Origin: Tetragonia tetragonoides
Taxonomy: Eukaryota > Streptophyta > Magnoliopsida > Caryophyllales > Aizoaceae
Length of the DNA stretch: 64,000 bases
NCBI GenBank assembly: GCA_038025085.1
Contig: CM076153.1
Span: 14,793,001 to 14,857,000, forward strand
Reading direction: 5' to 3'
A model generated the notes under the pieces. It searched no databases. It was not told the DNA's origin and saw only the letters and a program-made list of their open reading frames with translations. Made by a program: the position numbers and the translations under genes. Shown piece by piece: positions 27,595 to 40,500 of the stretch. How positions within the stretch are numbered: position 1 is the stretch's first letter; each line of letters starts with the position of its first letter.

Positions 27595-28461
27595 AGCTTT
27601 CCAAAGATATGGAGTAGTACAAGACTTTTTTCGTCTCGAAGAGAAAACTACTTCATCAACAATTCGGTTGATAGTATATATAGGTTGAAGGGCAATGATA
27701 AATTCCCTAGTGTCAATACATTACACACATTATTTATAAACCATTAGGAGGTGACTTGTTCGGGGTTATTTGTGAGTTATTAGTTATTACATGCGTCCTT
27801 GTAGCAAAAAGAAAAAAAAATCACCCGAGTCAAGTTCTTTTCTTTATATTTTCAAATTTTACATAGGATACAATGCAAGAAAGCCGTAAACACAAGGCTA
27901 CTGTTATAGAAGGTGTCAAGTACAGGCATTGTATTCCACACTTCTCAAGCACAATTACAATCTCTTAAATACTCCTATGTAAAGTGTCTTTCATGAGCAA
28001 AATCTCTAGCCCCACTTTCTCTTCTCCCTTTCAAACCAAAAGACTATTTTAATTTTTCTCTCTTAATACCCATGCGCTTTCTTAAGAGGAGAGTTGAAAC
28101 TTTTTGTTGTGCCCAAATATGTTTTCTTTGGTGTTTGTGCTATTTTCCAAACATAAAGATTTTCATGAATTGGAGAAAGTACTAAAAAACTGAGAAATAA
28201 GTAAACGACAGTTTCAATATTTTATTATTATTATTTATAATTAACCGTTCTCTTTTTATTAATCAGTTAAACTTCAAGGAGAAATGATACAAAGAACGGT
28301 TATGCACTCCATCACAAACATCATTTATCAGTCTCCACTTTCTTGAAAAGGTTAAATACAACAATGCAATCATATGCTATGCTAGATGGAGGCAAAAAGA
28401 AACAAAAAAAACTCCACTAGCTCAATACATTAATTAATCAAGATTAAAACCAAGCTATAGA

Positions 28462-28869
28462 GGGTGTTTGGATGTTGGCTTGTGGGGTGGTTTTTGGTAA
28501 ACTTGGATATTTGACCAGTCCACCATCCAATATTGATATTTGGATGTTGGCTTGTGAGATTGGCTTTTGGGTTCCCACAAGTCAACGTTTAAAAGCTAAG
28601 GAGGTTGGCTTATAGGTATTGGCTGGTGGCATTGATGTAGTCCAATGACATAATAGTCCAAGACTTGCAATTATTTACTTTTATGTCATCAAATTTCTCA
28701 ATCATATGAATGTCCTTATAGGTCATTTTACATATAACCAGCTAATGTTACCAAACATCTCTTTCCAGACATCCAATATTACCCGCCGGTCAAATCAAAA
28801 CAATACCAGCCATCGACCACTAGCTATCAGCCAACAGCTAATGTCACCAGCCAATTGCCAAATAGGGCC
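28462..28869. mobile_element. Possible hAT-like MITE
   Basis: The left end GGGTGTTTGGATGTTGGCT and the right end in reverse complement, GGCCCTATTTGGCAATTGG, are imperfect inverted ends. The interior repeats ATTTGGATGTTGGCTTGTG (28463-28485 and 28549-28568) and, toward the right end, CCAGCCA-type motifs in inverse orientation. No target duplication is clear. Confidence 0.45.
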
Positions 28870-29102
28870 ATAAAATCACATACTCCCTATTTATTATCCC
28901 TTGCTAATTAGCCAAACTATATCAGTCACTCCATTTTCTCCTCTAGCTCGAGTCTGTGCTTCACGAACATCTTCGAAAACGTACTATTTAACATGTCTAA
29001 TGAAGTTCAACTCGAATCTTGTTTTCTATGGAGCTCTTTCTTTTGAGCTTACACCAATTGACGACTTTAGCTAAAAGAAGTTTATTTCTAATAATTGGAC
29101 CT

Positions 29103-29490
29103 AGGGCTGTTCATTTCGGATAGTGAATTTTGATATTTGTATCCGAATTTTCGAATACTCGGATATCCGATATTCGAAAAAGTAAATTTTTTTCTATTTT
29201 AATTGATTTCAATTTGGTAGTTTTTCGGATATTTTTAGATATTTCAGATATCTGAATCTGAAATTTATCCATAAATCCAAAATAATTGGATATTTTTTGG
29301 ATAGTTTCGGATATCCGTATCCGAAATTACAAATATCCGAAATTTTCAAAGTTGATATATATCCGACTCCGAAATTTGGGATATCCGCTTTTTGGATATT
29401 TGTTTTTTCGGACATTTTTGGATCGAATATATATTCACATTTTCGGATCGGAGGCTCGGATACAGATTCTTTTAAACATCCCTATTGACC
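29103..29490. repeat. Repeat rich in TCGGATATCCGA motifs
   Basis: Many copies of GGATATCCG, TTCGGATAT and ATCCGAA in both orientations make the stretch highly self-complementary. The ends, TAGGGCTGTTCAT on the left and, in reverse complement, TAGGGATGTTTAA on the right, may be degenerate inverted ends. A related piece ending GAACAACCCTAAT lies at about 42430-42568. Confidence 0.45.
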
Positions 29491-29725
29491 TATAAAATGT
29501 GTTTATAACATCAATAAGAGAGAACGATTAACGCCCGTGACGCGTCAAATCCAGAATTATTATCCCAAGCAGCCCTCCAAATTAACAACTGGGTCAGAGA
29601 CTCAAAGGGAAATTGACCGTGAACAATTGTACATTCCGGCCAATCGAATCCTCTAGTGGATACGGGTTAAAAAGAATTCGGGTGGGTTTATATATTTGGT
29701 GACATTTGAGTTTCTCCACTGAAAG

Positions 29726-29727
<2 letters not shown>

Positions 29728-29767
<40 letters not shown>
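29728..29767 (+). repeat. GA microsatellite in PDS5-like leader
   Basis: About 19 GA units immediately upstream of the PDS5-like coding region. It probably lies in the 5' untranslated region or core promoter. Confidence 0.8.
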
Positions 29768-29772
<5 letters not shown>

Positions 29773-29799
29773 CAGACAAGAAGCAAATTGAAAGAAGGG

Positions 29800-29862
29800 A
29801 TGGATAATCAATTTCCAAGAAGGTTAATAACCCATTATTGCAGTTCCAAGAAAACGTTTTAA
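29800..29862 (+). CDS. Upstream ORF before the PDS5-like start
   Basis: ATG at 29800 opens a 20-codon frame (starting MDNQFPRR) that stops at 29860-29862, 48 bp before the main ATG. It may lower translation of the main ORF, but there is no evidence that it is used, and an alternative 5' exon structure is possible. Confidence 0.35.
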   Translation: MDNQFPRRLITHYCSSKKTF

Positions 29863-29910
29863 TTTTAGCCTTTTGATTTCCTTGAATTCATCAGAGTTGA
29901 AAATATAACA

Positions 29911-32900
29911 ATGGGACGTAAAAGAAAATATGAGAATGATGCAAATGTAAAAATGGTGGAGAGAACGAAGGTTGTCAAAAGACAAGAGGTTATTGATCCG
30001 GTGGAGCAACAGCAACAGCTCTTGGAAGTTGGGAAAGCTCTTCTCTCTCCTCCATCTTCCATTACTAAGCTTCTGGCTCTACTTGACGTAAGCCCTTTTC
30101 GTTTTACTAACCATATGCTCTTTTTAATTTGTGGGTTTGTTAAAGGGTTAAATTGTTGGTTTCGTTTGTAATTGTGTTTTAGTAATCTACCCATGTGATG
30201 TATGTGATAATAATTTATGGTGTTTTGGTATTTTGGTTCTTTAATGGAAATTTATTTAGTAGAGTTTTAACAGTAACACACGAGTTAACTTATTGTTTTG
30301 TAAATTAAATTTCATCATTTCTTATCGCATTTTCAAATTGATTATCTTTTATATATGGCCATGGACGATTTCAACGTTTATAGTTGAAAAGAAGAGAAAA
30401 AAGGGGGTTTTCAAAGGCTAGAGAAGTTTTTCTTTTCTTCTTTTATGTATTTTGAAGTTAGAACTATCTTGATTTTTAGAATTAGAAGTTAGGCAAACAG
30501 CGCCTTCAAATTATCAGTGTTCATGCAATCCTATTTCTTTATCTTTTTTGTCATATTGATTCTGTGGTAACTTTGTCATGAACATTTATACACCTAAAAA
30601 AGGATTATGGTCCCTCTAGGCGCTCCCATGAACTCTGCCCTAGGCCCTTATGGAGGGGTTAGTCGCGAGATGGGCGACGCAGTAGCCAACATACACTTAG
30701 CTAGCCATGTATACAACACAAGGCTCTTGCCATGCAATATTCTTGTAAAAATGTTCAATTTGGTTCATCTACCATATATCATCTATTCATCTGATCATAT
30801 ACTTAACATAGTGCAAGATCACCATATCAGTATCCTTATTGTCTAAACAACATTTCCATTCATATAATAAATAGTTACACACATTCAAACTAGTGGTTGT
30901 GGCTGAATACAACAGGCAGTCATAATTGGCAGAAAGGTATTATGGTTTGTTTTGTAGCATTATGATTACACTTGAATCTGTCTGTTACTCTTGAATTGAT
31001 CTGAACAATTTTGGTTTTTAATCAAATTTCTCATTCCTGGAGCTATGCTCAAAAATTTGAAACTCTTCTTTGATGAGAACAAATATGTCACTAGCTAGAC
31101 TTGTACTCTGCGTATGGGTACACAAAGTCACAGAGATACAGTTCAAATGTTCAATGTTCAGTTGCAAATACTGGCATGAAATTCAATTGGGATATATTTT
31201 CTCATGTAACGATCACGACTCTGTTGGCTCTATATGACTGTGTAGCTATTGAAATTACATGCTGGAAGCTTAGGACAACTTCTTTTTCACTGATCTGTTT
31301 CACTGTTTGCTAGCTAATGCTTTGTTCTTTACCCTTATTTGTGTTTCTTGATATATGCTATGATATATTTAATGTCTTCATACAGTCTATTCTTAGTTAT
31401 AGAGGGCATATGTAGTACGTTGTTTCTAATGAATGCCAACTTTTCAAGAGGATGAATCGAACTTGATTTGATCAATGAAATCATCGATCAAACGAGTTAC
31501 TTCTTTTTATAAAGCTCAACAATATAGGTATTCTAATCATTGTCTTCTGTTCCACTTTTGTAATTAGCAAGTTGAAAATTGTCTCACCAGAGTAGAGCAG
31601 TCACCATATGAGTCAATGAAGAAAGCGCTATCTCCATTAATGGAAGCACTAATAGCGGATGGCCTCCTGCGACATTCAGACATCAATGTGAAAGTTGCTG
31701 TAGCTTCATGTATAAGTGAGATAACAAGGATTACGGCTCCAGAGGCGCCTTACGAGGATGACCAAATGAAGGTTTGAGATGCTTCTGATTGGTCTTCAGC
31801 CTGCAATTGATCAGCTCTATTTGTTTTGTTTTCCCGGGTTGGATGATGCATCCTGTGTTTTGCAGGAGGTGTTTCAACTGATTGTATCATCTTTTGAGAA
31901 GCTGGATGACAAATCCAGTTCATCTTACAACAAGAGGACCTCCATCCTTGGAACGATGGAAAAAGTCAGATCTTGTGTGATGATGCTGGATCTTCAATGT
32001 GATGAATTAATTCTTAAAATGTTTCAACACTTCTTTAGGTCTATAAGGTATAAACTTATAGCTAAGCTAGAGAACTTGTTTGCTGATGATCAGTATCATA
32101 TATCTGTGGTGCTTGTTGGTTTATTTTCTTCTCTTCTAGCTTTTCGTACTTACATTTTTTGTTGCTATAGTTACGCTCTGATGGTTGAATGGTCATCTTC
32201 CACGATGATAAAACGGTGTGATTCCCCACAAAAACTGTGGATTGTTCATATGGTCCCTTCACCTTTAATGTGAAATGGAAGAATTCTCGTTGATTTGGTA
32301 GAGAGGGAAAATTGAACTGCTAATCTATTTGAATTTTGTTTTGTTTTGTGGATCATCTGGGGAATCCTTCTTTTCTTTTCTATTTTGATAATTTATCGAT
32401 TGAGGAATTTGCTTACTAGCTATCTGGCAGAGCTTTTAAGAAACAAAGGGCCTTTTGTACGTCATGCATTTAGACTGATTGACACATTTTTTTTCACTGT
32501 CAGGGATGATCATCCTGAAGATGTGTTTTCTTCCATGGTGACAATTATGACCCTTGTCATGGAAGAATGCGAGGATGTGCCATCTGATTTACTTACATGT
32601 ATCCTAGACGTTCTGATAACAAAGAACGAGGTAATTAAGTTATCTTCTGAATTCCTTGGAGTACTATCTTTAACTTTCTGAGTCTTTCTGGTTTTGTTCA
32701 GGAAGGCCTGCCATTGCGATCTCGACAGCTTGGGGAGAAAGTGATTGAGAATTGTGCTAGCAAGCTTAAACTTTACCTGTTACATACTGTAAAGTCTCAG
32801 GGTGCTTCTCTAGATGACTATAGCAAGGTTGTGGCAAATGTCTGCCAAACAGCAGGTGAAGTTGTTGAGCCTAACGATGGGGACGCTGCAAGAAAAGATT

Positions 32901-35530
32901 TGGTATTGTATCCTCAACTTCCATTTACTAGTAATGGGTTCAAATTGGCTGTTTTGATCCAATTTTACAAAAAATGAATTTTGCTTATACAATTTGACTG
33001 GGTTAATATGCAGCTGTTTTCTTTTAGTTTGATATACGACGAGGAGGTTCAGATCAATTGAACCTCCTCGTCATATAACATCTAACCATATTTGTAGTTT
33101 GATGTGGCATCCTAACAGTATTTTTTCAAGCAACACAGTATGCATCTCTATTATGAGGTTAGAGGATACTTGGCGAGGGTTTAACTGTTCTGAGCTACTG
33201 CTATCATTTGGAGGAAAATATTTGCTATGGGAATGAAATTTTTGTTTCAGGGTTCATATCCAGTGTTCATCTAACAGAAAACAAAAGTATTCCCTATTTT
33301 TCGTGTTCATCATCTTATAATGCCGTACCTAAGTTTTTCTCCTGACTAGTGATTAGTAGTGAATAGTAATATCTCCATCTCTGTATGAACATGATTTTAG
33401 TGAAAAAGTCCATTGAACTGGACATGAAAACTGGAAATAGAAAATGATTCTATTTCATGGTAGTGAACCTTAATTATTATTTTTCATTTCTGTATGAACT
33501 AGGTTATTCATCTATAGTATTCAACGCCTTCTGTAACTGTAAAATATGTCTGACAGAAGTTAGGCTCACTGGTTCAGTGTAGTTTTCAGAGTATATGCAA
33601 GTAACAGTAATATAAAGTTTGCATTCCCTCAGATCCAATTTTGGCGTATCATGTTCAGTTTTCCATCTCAAACTGGTTGATATTAAATCGATATCTTGGG
33701 CTAGTTCAAGATTTGATCCCTAAATTAAGAGCTTGCTTACATAGTTTATGCTCGACAATGCGTTCTGATGAGTTTGTGGCTTAATTGCGTTCAGTTGACG
33801 CTATAACTAGGTACCGTACAATGCAGTTGATACCTATTGGCATCCTTACAGGTTCTGATAGTGGTTTAAATCTTTGTTTGATCAGGTTGACAAGGGTGAT
33901 TTGACCAAAGCACCTCCAGCTCCAGGAAAGGCAGTTGAGGTAAAAACTGATGCAAAGCTCAGCAAGACTAATGCTGAGTTACGTGCTGTAAATGCGGACA
34001 AGTCACAGTCTAAGCCAGAAAAAGGGAGGAGAAGTGTTTCGAAGAAATCATCAGAACCCTCAGATAATGGTTTGTATTTGTCTTCTTATTCTAGTTAACC
34101 GAAGTTTCATTGATTCCTTGTCAAACTTACACCCTAGACTAATCAAACCCAAATCAAGTTTTTAAGAGATACATACTCTATAGACTACCTGTCCACTTTA
34201 GCATGAGAGGGTCATAGGCTCACCTCTTATATATAGAGGGTACCTGTACCCTTAATTACACTATTTGCTATAGTAACTAAACATAAACCTCCTTAAAAGG
34301 CATAAAATGTGCAACTAAAGATGTGTGAGCTAGTTTCTTGTTTCTGATTTGCATAGCACACACACACAGTACACTGCTACACGACACTGTCCGAAGTTAT
34401 CATCTTATCTGCAGTATGAAATCTCTGCCAAAGACCCAGATACACAATGAATTGTTTCTTGGTCTTGCAGCATTCCTGAATTTCTCCAAGTTATCATCTT
34501 ATGGATAATGCTTGAACCATCTTCATTTGTTTCTTAGGCAATATAAACAGTTGGAACCAGTAAACTTGAATTCCAAACAGGACATATTTGACTACTCTTT
34601 GCCATCAAAGAAGTAAATCCCCCCACTTCTTTATGAACAGAAGGTGCACATTGGGTTATACTTACAGGTTAATTGACCAAAGTTTATGGTGCCTAAGTCG
34701 AGGTTGATTAATTGCAGGGAAGAAGGTTGGCAGGAGAACAGAAAAGAAACGACAAGTGGTAGTAGAACAGCTCAATAACAAGACGGTTGCTGCTTCACCA
34801 TCACCATCTGATGTAGAGCTTAAAGATGTGGACTCTTCTGTTGCTAAATTCTCCAAGGTATTTCAGGTTCATTCATGTTATGTCCGTTTTTCGGTTCATG
34901 ATTAAGGACAGTATCATGAACATGTTTACAAATGTCACAAGTTAATCATGTTTTGTTCAGATTACATAATGCTCAGTCTTAGTACTTTATGAAGTTAAAA
35001 CTTTAACCACATCGATCCTACATTTTTTTTTTCGAGTTTTATTTCATGGTAGAAATGGTAAACCTCCGTTTAGCTGAATAGCATGGGTGGTTTGCGAACT
35101 ATTGCACGCGTCCTTCTAGCCAAAAAAAATATTTGTTCATCCTATGTCTGGTTAATATTTTGATCTCCAGGAAAGAAGTAAACAGGATCAAGGGAGAAAA
35201 GATGGAGCAGGAGTTGCATCGTCATTGCAGGACATTCACAACCGTGAAGCTGAGTTGATGGATTTGGTTAAAAGATTGGAAGCAGAATTAGAAGAAGCTC
35301 GGCAAAGGGAAGCTGAAAGAGAGGAAGATTATAAGCAAAGGGACGCAGAGTTTCTTTCCCAAATTGATGCAACACTTGAAGTTAAGATGAATGAGTTTTG
35401 TTCACAAATTAATTCAACACTTCAAGCTGTGATTAAGGAGTTTCTTCCACAAATTGATGCAACACTTGAAGCTAAGAATAATGAGTTGTTCAAGCAACTT
35501 CAATCTAAAATCAAGATAAATATACTTTAA
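29911..35530 (+). CDS. PDS5: PDS5-like cohesin-associated protein with unusual C-terminus
   Basis: PDS5 proteins bind cohesin and regulate sister-chromatid cohesion in the nucleus. Exons 29911-30087, 31568-31771, 31866-32047, 32504-32630, 32702-32902, 33886-34069, 34718-34857 and 35171-35530 join in frame to give 524 residues. The N-terminal half matches plant short PDS5 proteins (LLALLDQVENCLTRVEQSP, VAVASCISEITRITAPEAPY, RTSILGTMEKVRSCVMMLDL, LPLRSRQLGEKVIENCA), an all-helical HEAT-type region. After residue 320 the protein is lysine-rich and low in complexity. Plant PDS5C-type proteins carry a Tudor domain further on; none is visible here. The last exon instead encodes a coiled coil (about residues 420-524) with three 15-residue repeats (EFLSQIDATLEVKMN and variants). 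The protein is shorter than the usual 700-900 residues. It may be functional but altered, or the 3' half may have been lost and replaced. Confidence 0.85.
35348..35482 (+). repeat. Three 45-bp tandem repeats in the last PDS5-like exon
   Basis: Units at 35348-35392, 35393-35437 and 35438-35482, each starting GAGTTT, each encode EFxxQIxxTL plus five more residues. A partial fourth unit (ELFKQLQS) follows. The repeat keeps the frame and lengthens the coiled coil. Confidence 0.85.
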
Positions 35531-37171
35531 GTAGTAACGTTTGTTGTATTAAGTTGTCATAAGTACATACAGTATGTTATACGGAGTATTATTGTTTTTT
35601 TGATAAATTTATAAGTATATCACAGTATTGCAGGTTTATATTTCAACAATTACAATCACTAATTAGTTGATTAATTAATATGAATGTACGAAGAGCCCTT
35701 TTGGCCTATCTATTTCTCACTCACATTTGTTTTTGCCACCCCCTCACCATACACTCCCGCCTTGACCTACAAGTTGGAGGTAGAATGTAAAACATGTGAA
35801 ATGTTAATTTTCTCTCCATTGACACCACCGTCAAGCAGTGGCGTCAAGCCACCGGCCCACCATCAGCTAGGCGGTGGTCAGAAACCACCCTGTCGTCAGT
35901 TGGGGCAATGGCCTTTGATAAAATATATGGAAATTTATTTTCTTTGTATCTTTTTGGAGTGTGTATCTTGAACACCTTATTTTTTTAAACCATAAAAATT
36001 GAAAAACAATGAACAGAAAGCTAGTTGAACAAGCCTTCAACTTTTTCTTTATGGTGTGTGCTTTACATTTTAACCATTCAGTTTTCAATTCAGTTCAATT
36101 TAATTTTGCATGTTCAATTGAGTTCAGAATCCAAGTAAATGAGCAAAATCTGATAGTGTGGTATACATTTGGATTGTAGAGTAGTATATTAGAATGGGAA
36201 ATCCCAACAAGCATAGCATTTCAATACAGGATGAGTATTTTACTCATCCGCAACTTGATTTATTCAAAAGTTCTAACTAGCCTAGAAGAAAGACACAAAG
36301 TGTTTCATAGATTACAGATGACAGGTTCCCCCAAATTGGCTGTGCATGGCCTGTGCTTACCGTTGTTTCACTATGCTCAGTTAAAATGCAAGTTCTCGGT
36401 ACTCATTACATAGCCAATCTCCATTCTTCAATGTTTTCACCTTGTTCCTGAATCACATAGACACATACACCAAAATGAGTCACCCAAATGCTCAGATGTT
36501 AACTCGTACAGGGGTTTCTTGTAACATCTAATTTTCACGTAGTAGCTAGCAAGAAATCAATCGAAGCTTCAACATCAATATCAACATTGCCTTAGTGCCT
36601 CAAAAAAGGCTCTCACCAAGAAGGGGTAAGGGGGTCGGTTCTATGCAGCCTTATGGCCCCTACCCCAGTGCCTCCATATCATTCAAATGCTTAGATCTCA
36701 TATTTAAGCAGTGACTTTCAGCACCAACCATTCTTTAAACTTCGGCTAACCAGGATTCACCACCACTAAGTTGTTCAAACTCTTCATTTTGCCTCAAGTA
36801 CCTATATCGGATACTCGACACTCCGACATGGGTATGGACACTGGAGACTATTTTACGCCAAAAACATGCAAGACTTTTGAAATATGGCACATGGGGGTAC
36901 GGGCACTGGACATTCTGACCCTTGGTCGTGTGCCCGTGTCCAAGCAAAATAGTAAACATTCACCTTAGTCACGGGCATATTTCGAACAGGCGAAGTATCA
37001 TTTTCAACAATGTTGAAAACCCTATTGAGAAATAAAGACACCGCACACGGGAAATAATGCTAATCTTGCTTACATAGAACTTTCAGAACAGCAAGCATTG
37101 AGAATTAAGATACAATAATATTATTTAAAGCCAGAAATTACTCTGACATAACACACAAGTGATTTGAGTAA
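35531..37171. other. Convergent intergenic region
   Basis: Holds the 3' flank of the PDS5-like gene and, on the minus strand, the 3' part of the response regulator. About 36595-36670 (CCAAGAAGGGGTAAGGGGGT, then TATGCAGCCTTATGGCCCC) resembles the tail of a common dispersed plant repeat. 36790-36950 is rich in variants of GACACTCCGACATGGGTA. A missing last exon of the response regulator may lie here, but I cannot place it securely. Confidence 0.4.
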
Positions 37172-37379
37172 GGGACCATTTGGCCTAGTCTTTAGAGTTT
37201 GGGGTTCCTCATACACCCTTCTTCCACCTCCCCCTCCTTCACTTCCTCCTCCCCCAAGTGTTTCTAAGAACCAAAATGGGGCTACAAATACAAGCTCCAA
37301 TCTCTCCAAATGGGGGAGAAGGATGTGAGGGGGCGAAACCGAGAGAGTCAAAATCCTAGAAACTAGGCCAAATGAGCCC
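37172..37379. mobile_element. Tourist-like MITE, TAA target duplication
   Basis: 208 bp flanked by TAA on both sides (37169-37171 and 37380-37382). Ends are GGGACCATTTGGCCTAGT and, in reverse complement, GGGCTCATTTGGCCTAGT, 16 of 18 identical. The 3-bp duplication and GGG ends fit PIF/Harbinger-derived Tourist elements. It lies just beyond the last located exon of the response regulator, probably in its last intron or 3' region. Confidence 0.85.
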
Positions 37380-37582
37380 TAATAAACGTCAGTTAAAACA
37401 CTAATAAAAGAAGTAGACAAGACCAGATACTCAGCCTCTACTTCAAATTCAAATCCCAACAGTCAAACACATACATGGTACAGGGTAACTTCAATTTAGT
37501 TTTAGTTTTAGCCTTGATATTTGAGGATGTAGGAAAAGCTTAGAGAAGCAGATACTTGTTAAAGAAAGAAAAATAATCATAC

Positions 37583-40500
37583 CTTGCTTAAAGATTGAAG
37601 TCACGACATCCTCCAAGGAGCCAGCCCCATTACTAGGATAATTGCCTAAAGGCCTGCCTGGTTCCATGAACTGTCCATGCTTCAATTTCGTTGCTATGCA
37701 TTCTCCTGAAGAATTCTCAAGCATCTGGTTATGTTCTGTGCCGAAAGAATCAAATCTTGGTTGCCCCATCGAAACAAATTCCATATTTCTATGCAAACCG
37801 GTGCTCATACTCTTTGGCTGCCCACAAGGGAGTGGACCTTGAATCCCCATTGAGGAATTTATTGAGCCATCTAGAAAATCTGCACCCCAAACTTGTTTCG
37901 AGGTGTGATTGATGTTTTGCATCATATTATCACTCATTAAACCCGCTTGGTTTTGTGTAGCCACTCTAAAATCCTGTGAACGACTATGCACTGGAATGTT
38001 GATTGATGCATCATGTACCATATTCTCCACAAAGTTAGCGGATGTTGGCTGTGATGGGACAGCAGTGGGCCAATTGCTGTCACATCTGTTACGATCAATC
38101 AAGTTAGGAGTAGAATGACTAGAATCTGAGTTCATTCCAAAACTTTGTCTTTCTTGAGAACGCCCTTGCATTGTCAATGAACTATTTGGAAGGCTAAGAA
38201 GAGAGTTGCTTGAGCCACAACCAGCAGTATTTTGTCGACTGAGTTCTTCCCTTCCAATAATGCCCTTTCTTTGTTGGAGCTGATCAAATTCCAAAGATGT
38301 TGGGATGCCTTGAAATACAGTCCCAGTCTGATCACTGGGCAACAAGCTGGGCTGGAACTTGGTGGACTCAGTGATGGAGCTCCTTGGGATTTGACCATGT
38401 CCCAACTGAACCATACCAGAAGGCGGGAGCCCATGAAGGCCCAGCCCACCTGGACTATTCAACCTGCCCAAAACACCAGCAGGAGGAATGGATCTCAAAG
38501 CATTGTTCTGGAACTGTGGAGAGGCATTGAAGTTGTGGAAATTCACAGCATTCATGCGTAAATAATCTGGGCCACCCAAGGCCGCAACCATGTTTGCTTG
38601 CTGGTTAGCCACTGAGCTGATTCGTTTCAAGTACAGCCTATATTTCTGCAAATTCAAGGTGAAAAAATATAAATATAAGCTTTAAGATAAAACATTTTAG
38701 GCTGGAGACTACGGAAGAGTCATACTGGAGGAATTTACCTGGAGATGGCTTGCCACATTTTCTCTGGTAAGTTTTTCAACATTCATTAGCTCCAGTATTT
38801 TCTTTGGAACAGCCTCTGCAATTAGAAGAGAGAACATAATTAGTGTAGATAAGATGAGCTCTAATGCATGGACAACCCCATATATGAAGAGATAAATGAC
38901 AATCATTTCAACTAGAGACTCGTTGCCGACAAACTGAGAGCAACATCATCACCTTCCCTCCAACGTCTCAAGTACAGTAGATACCCGTAATTACCAAACT
39001 AACAATGTACAAGTATGGCATTTCACTAGATGGAGATATGTACACACTACTTTGAAATAATCTACATATATCTCTGGGCTATAACATGAGATACAATAGT
39101 GTGAGGTATACAAATTTCAGCGATGTTTCCTAACAATAGAGGGACTGATGACTATCATGTAACAACACCTTTTTAGATTGAATGAGAAGTAACAATTGCA
39201 ATCCTAAAGCAGCATTTCATTTTATCAAAATTATATCAACCAACTCCAACTTCATAAAGATGCAGCATATTTTCAAGGCCCGTGGAGAAATTTATAAGGA
39301 AAGTCTGAAATGCATTGACTGTCACTGGGAAATTGTAATAAAATCTGCAAAATAAGAGAATGATTGAGAACATACTTTCAAGCCCCAACTGGTTAACAGC
39401 TGCAACAAATTTGCGGTGCAACTCCACTGACCAAACAACACGAGGTTTCTTTTGAGCAGATGGGTCCTCATTTTCATCTTCATCCTCACCTTCATCATCA
39501 TCATCATCATCATCATTCAAATTTTGGTCCTTCCGCTTTTTACTGAGCTTTAGGTCCGAATCAGAGTTTGCACTTCCTGTTACATTTCTTTCACCAGAAA
39601 TCTTGTCCTGGTGGCTGTTGGAGCTGTTTTGGTCTCTTGAATCAGGCTTCTTTTTCCTAACTACATGCTGCCAGATATTCTTTAGCTCCTCCATCCTGAC
39701 AGGCTTCACCAAATAATCGCAAGCTCCATGGGTAATTCCCTTCATAACCAATTTGGTATCACCATTTGCAGACAACACTGTAGAGATCAAAGATGCACTC
39801 TTTAGCACAGGAAAATAGGGTTAAAGAAACGGAATTCGCTAAAATAAAGATTTTAAGGAAAGAAGGGTTAGAGAAATCCAGCTTTTATTTTCAATTTCCA
39901 TAAACAGATTTCCACAAGCAGGAACACAACTTCCTAAAATTAACCGAATTAATTGATCTTTCGCATTACGAAGGGACAGGTTTTGCATGTCTATAAATGC
40001 TAAATCTCCGCTAAAAGCAAAATATAATCTGAAAAAAAATTCAATCAAGTCCAAGCACTCAGGCAGTGCATGGCCAAGCATGATCAGCTTGCATTAGACA
40101 TCCAATTTCTTCCTCAGCTACTATTAAATGTAGTTCTAAAGGCAGAAGATGCACCAAAAGAAAGGATGTGTAATCAAAATTAAAGAATGGAAATGACTTT
40201 CCCAGCTTACTTATGACAGGTAAGTCCATTTCAAGACCCACAAGCTCAAGCAGCTTAAAGCCATCCATGTCCGGCATGTGTACATCGCTAATAACGAGGT
40301 CGAAGTGGTTCTTGTTTTCTCTCAGCATCTTCAGAGCTGTAATGGCTTGGCTAGTTGTTGTAACTACAAAATTTAAAAAGTTCATAGATAAGGATCATAT
40401 TTAACCACGAAATTTGGATGATGCAATTCAGAAGCAACCCTTCTAACCCTAATTTTGAAACAATTGACAGGAACATCAAAACTGAAGATAGTAGTCCTAC

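Larger units (their letters stand above)
27595..29728. other. Intergenic with possible MITEs
   Basis: Flank between the BAHD and PDS5-like genes. No coding region is seen. Two possible elements are listed separately. Confidence 0.5.

Noticed and set aside
31779..32273. 164-codon ORF as an independent gene
   Set aside because: It is PDS5-like exon 3 plus intron read-through on both sides.
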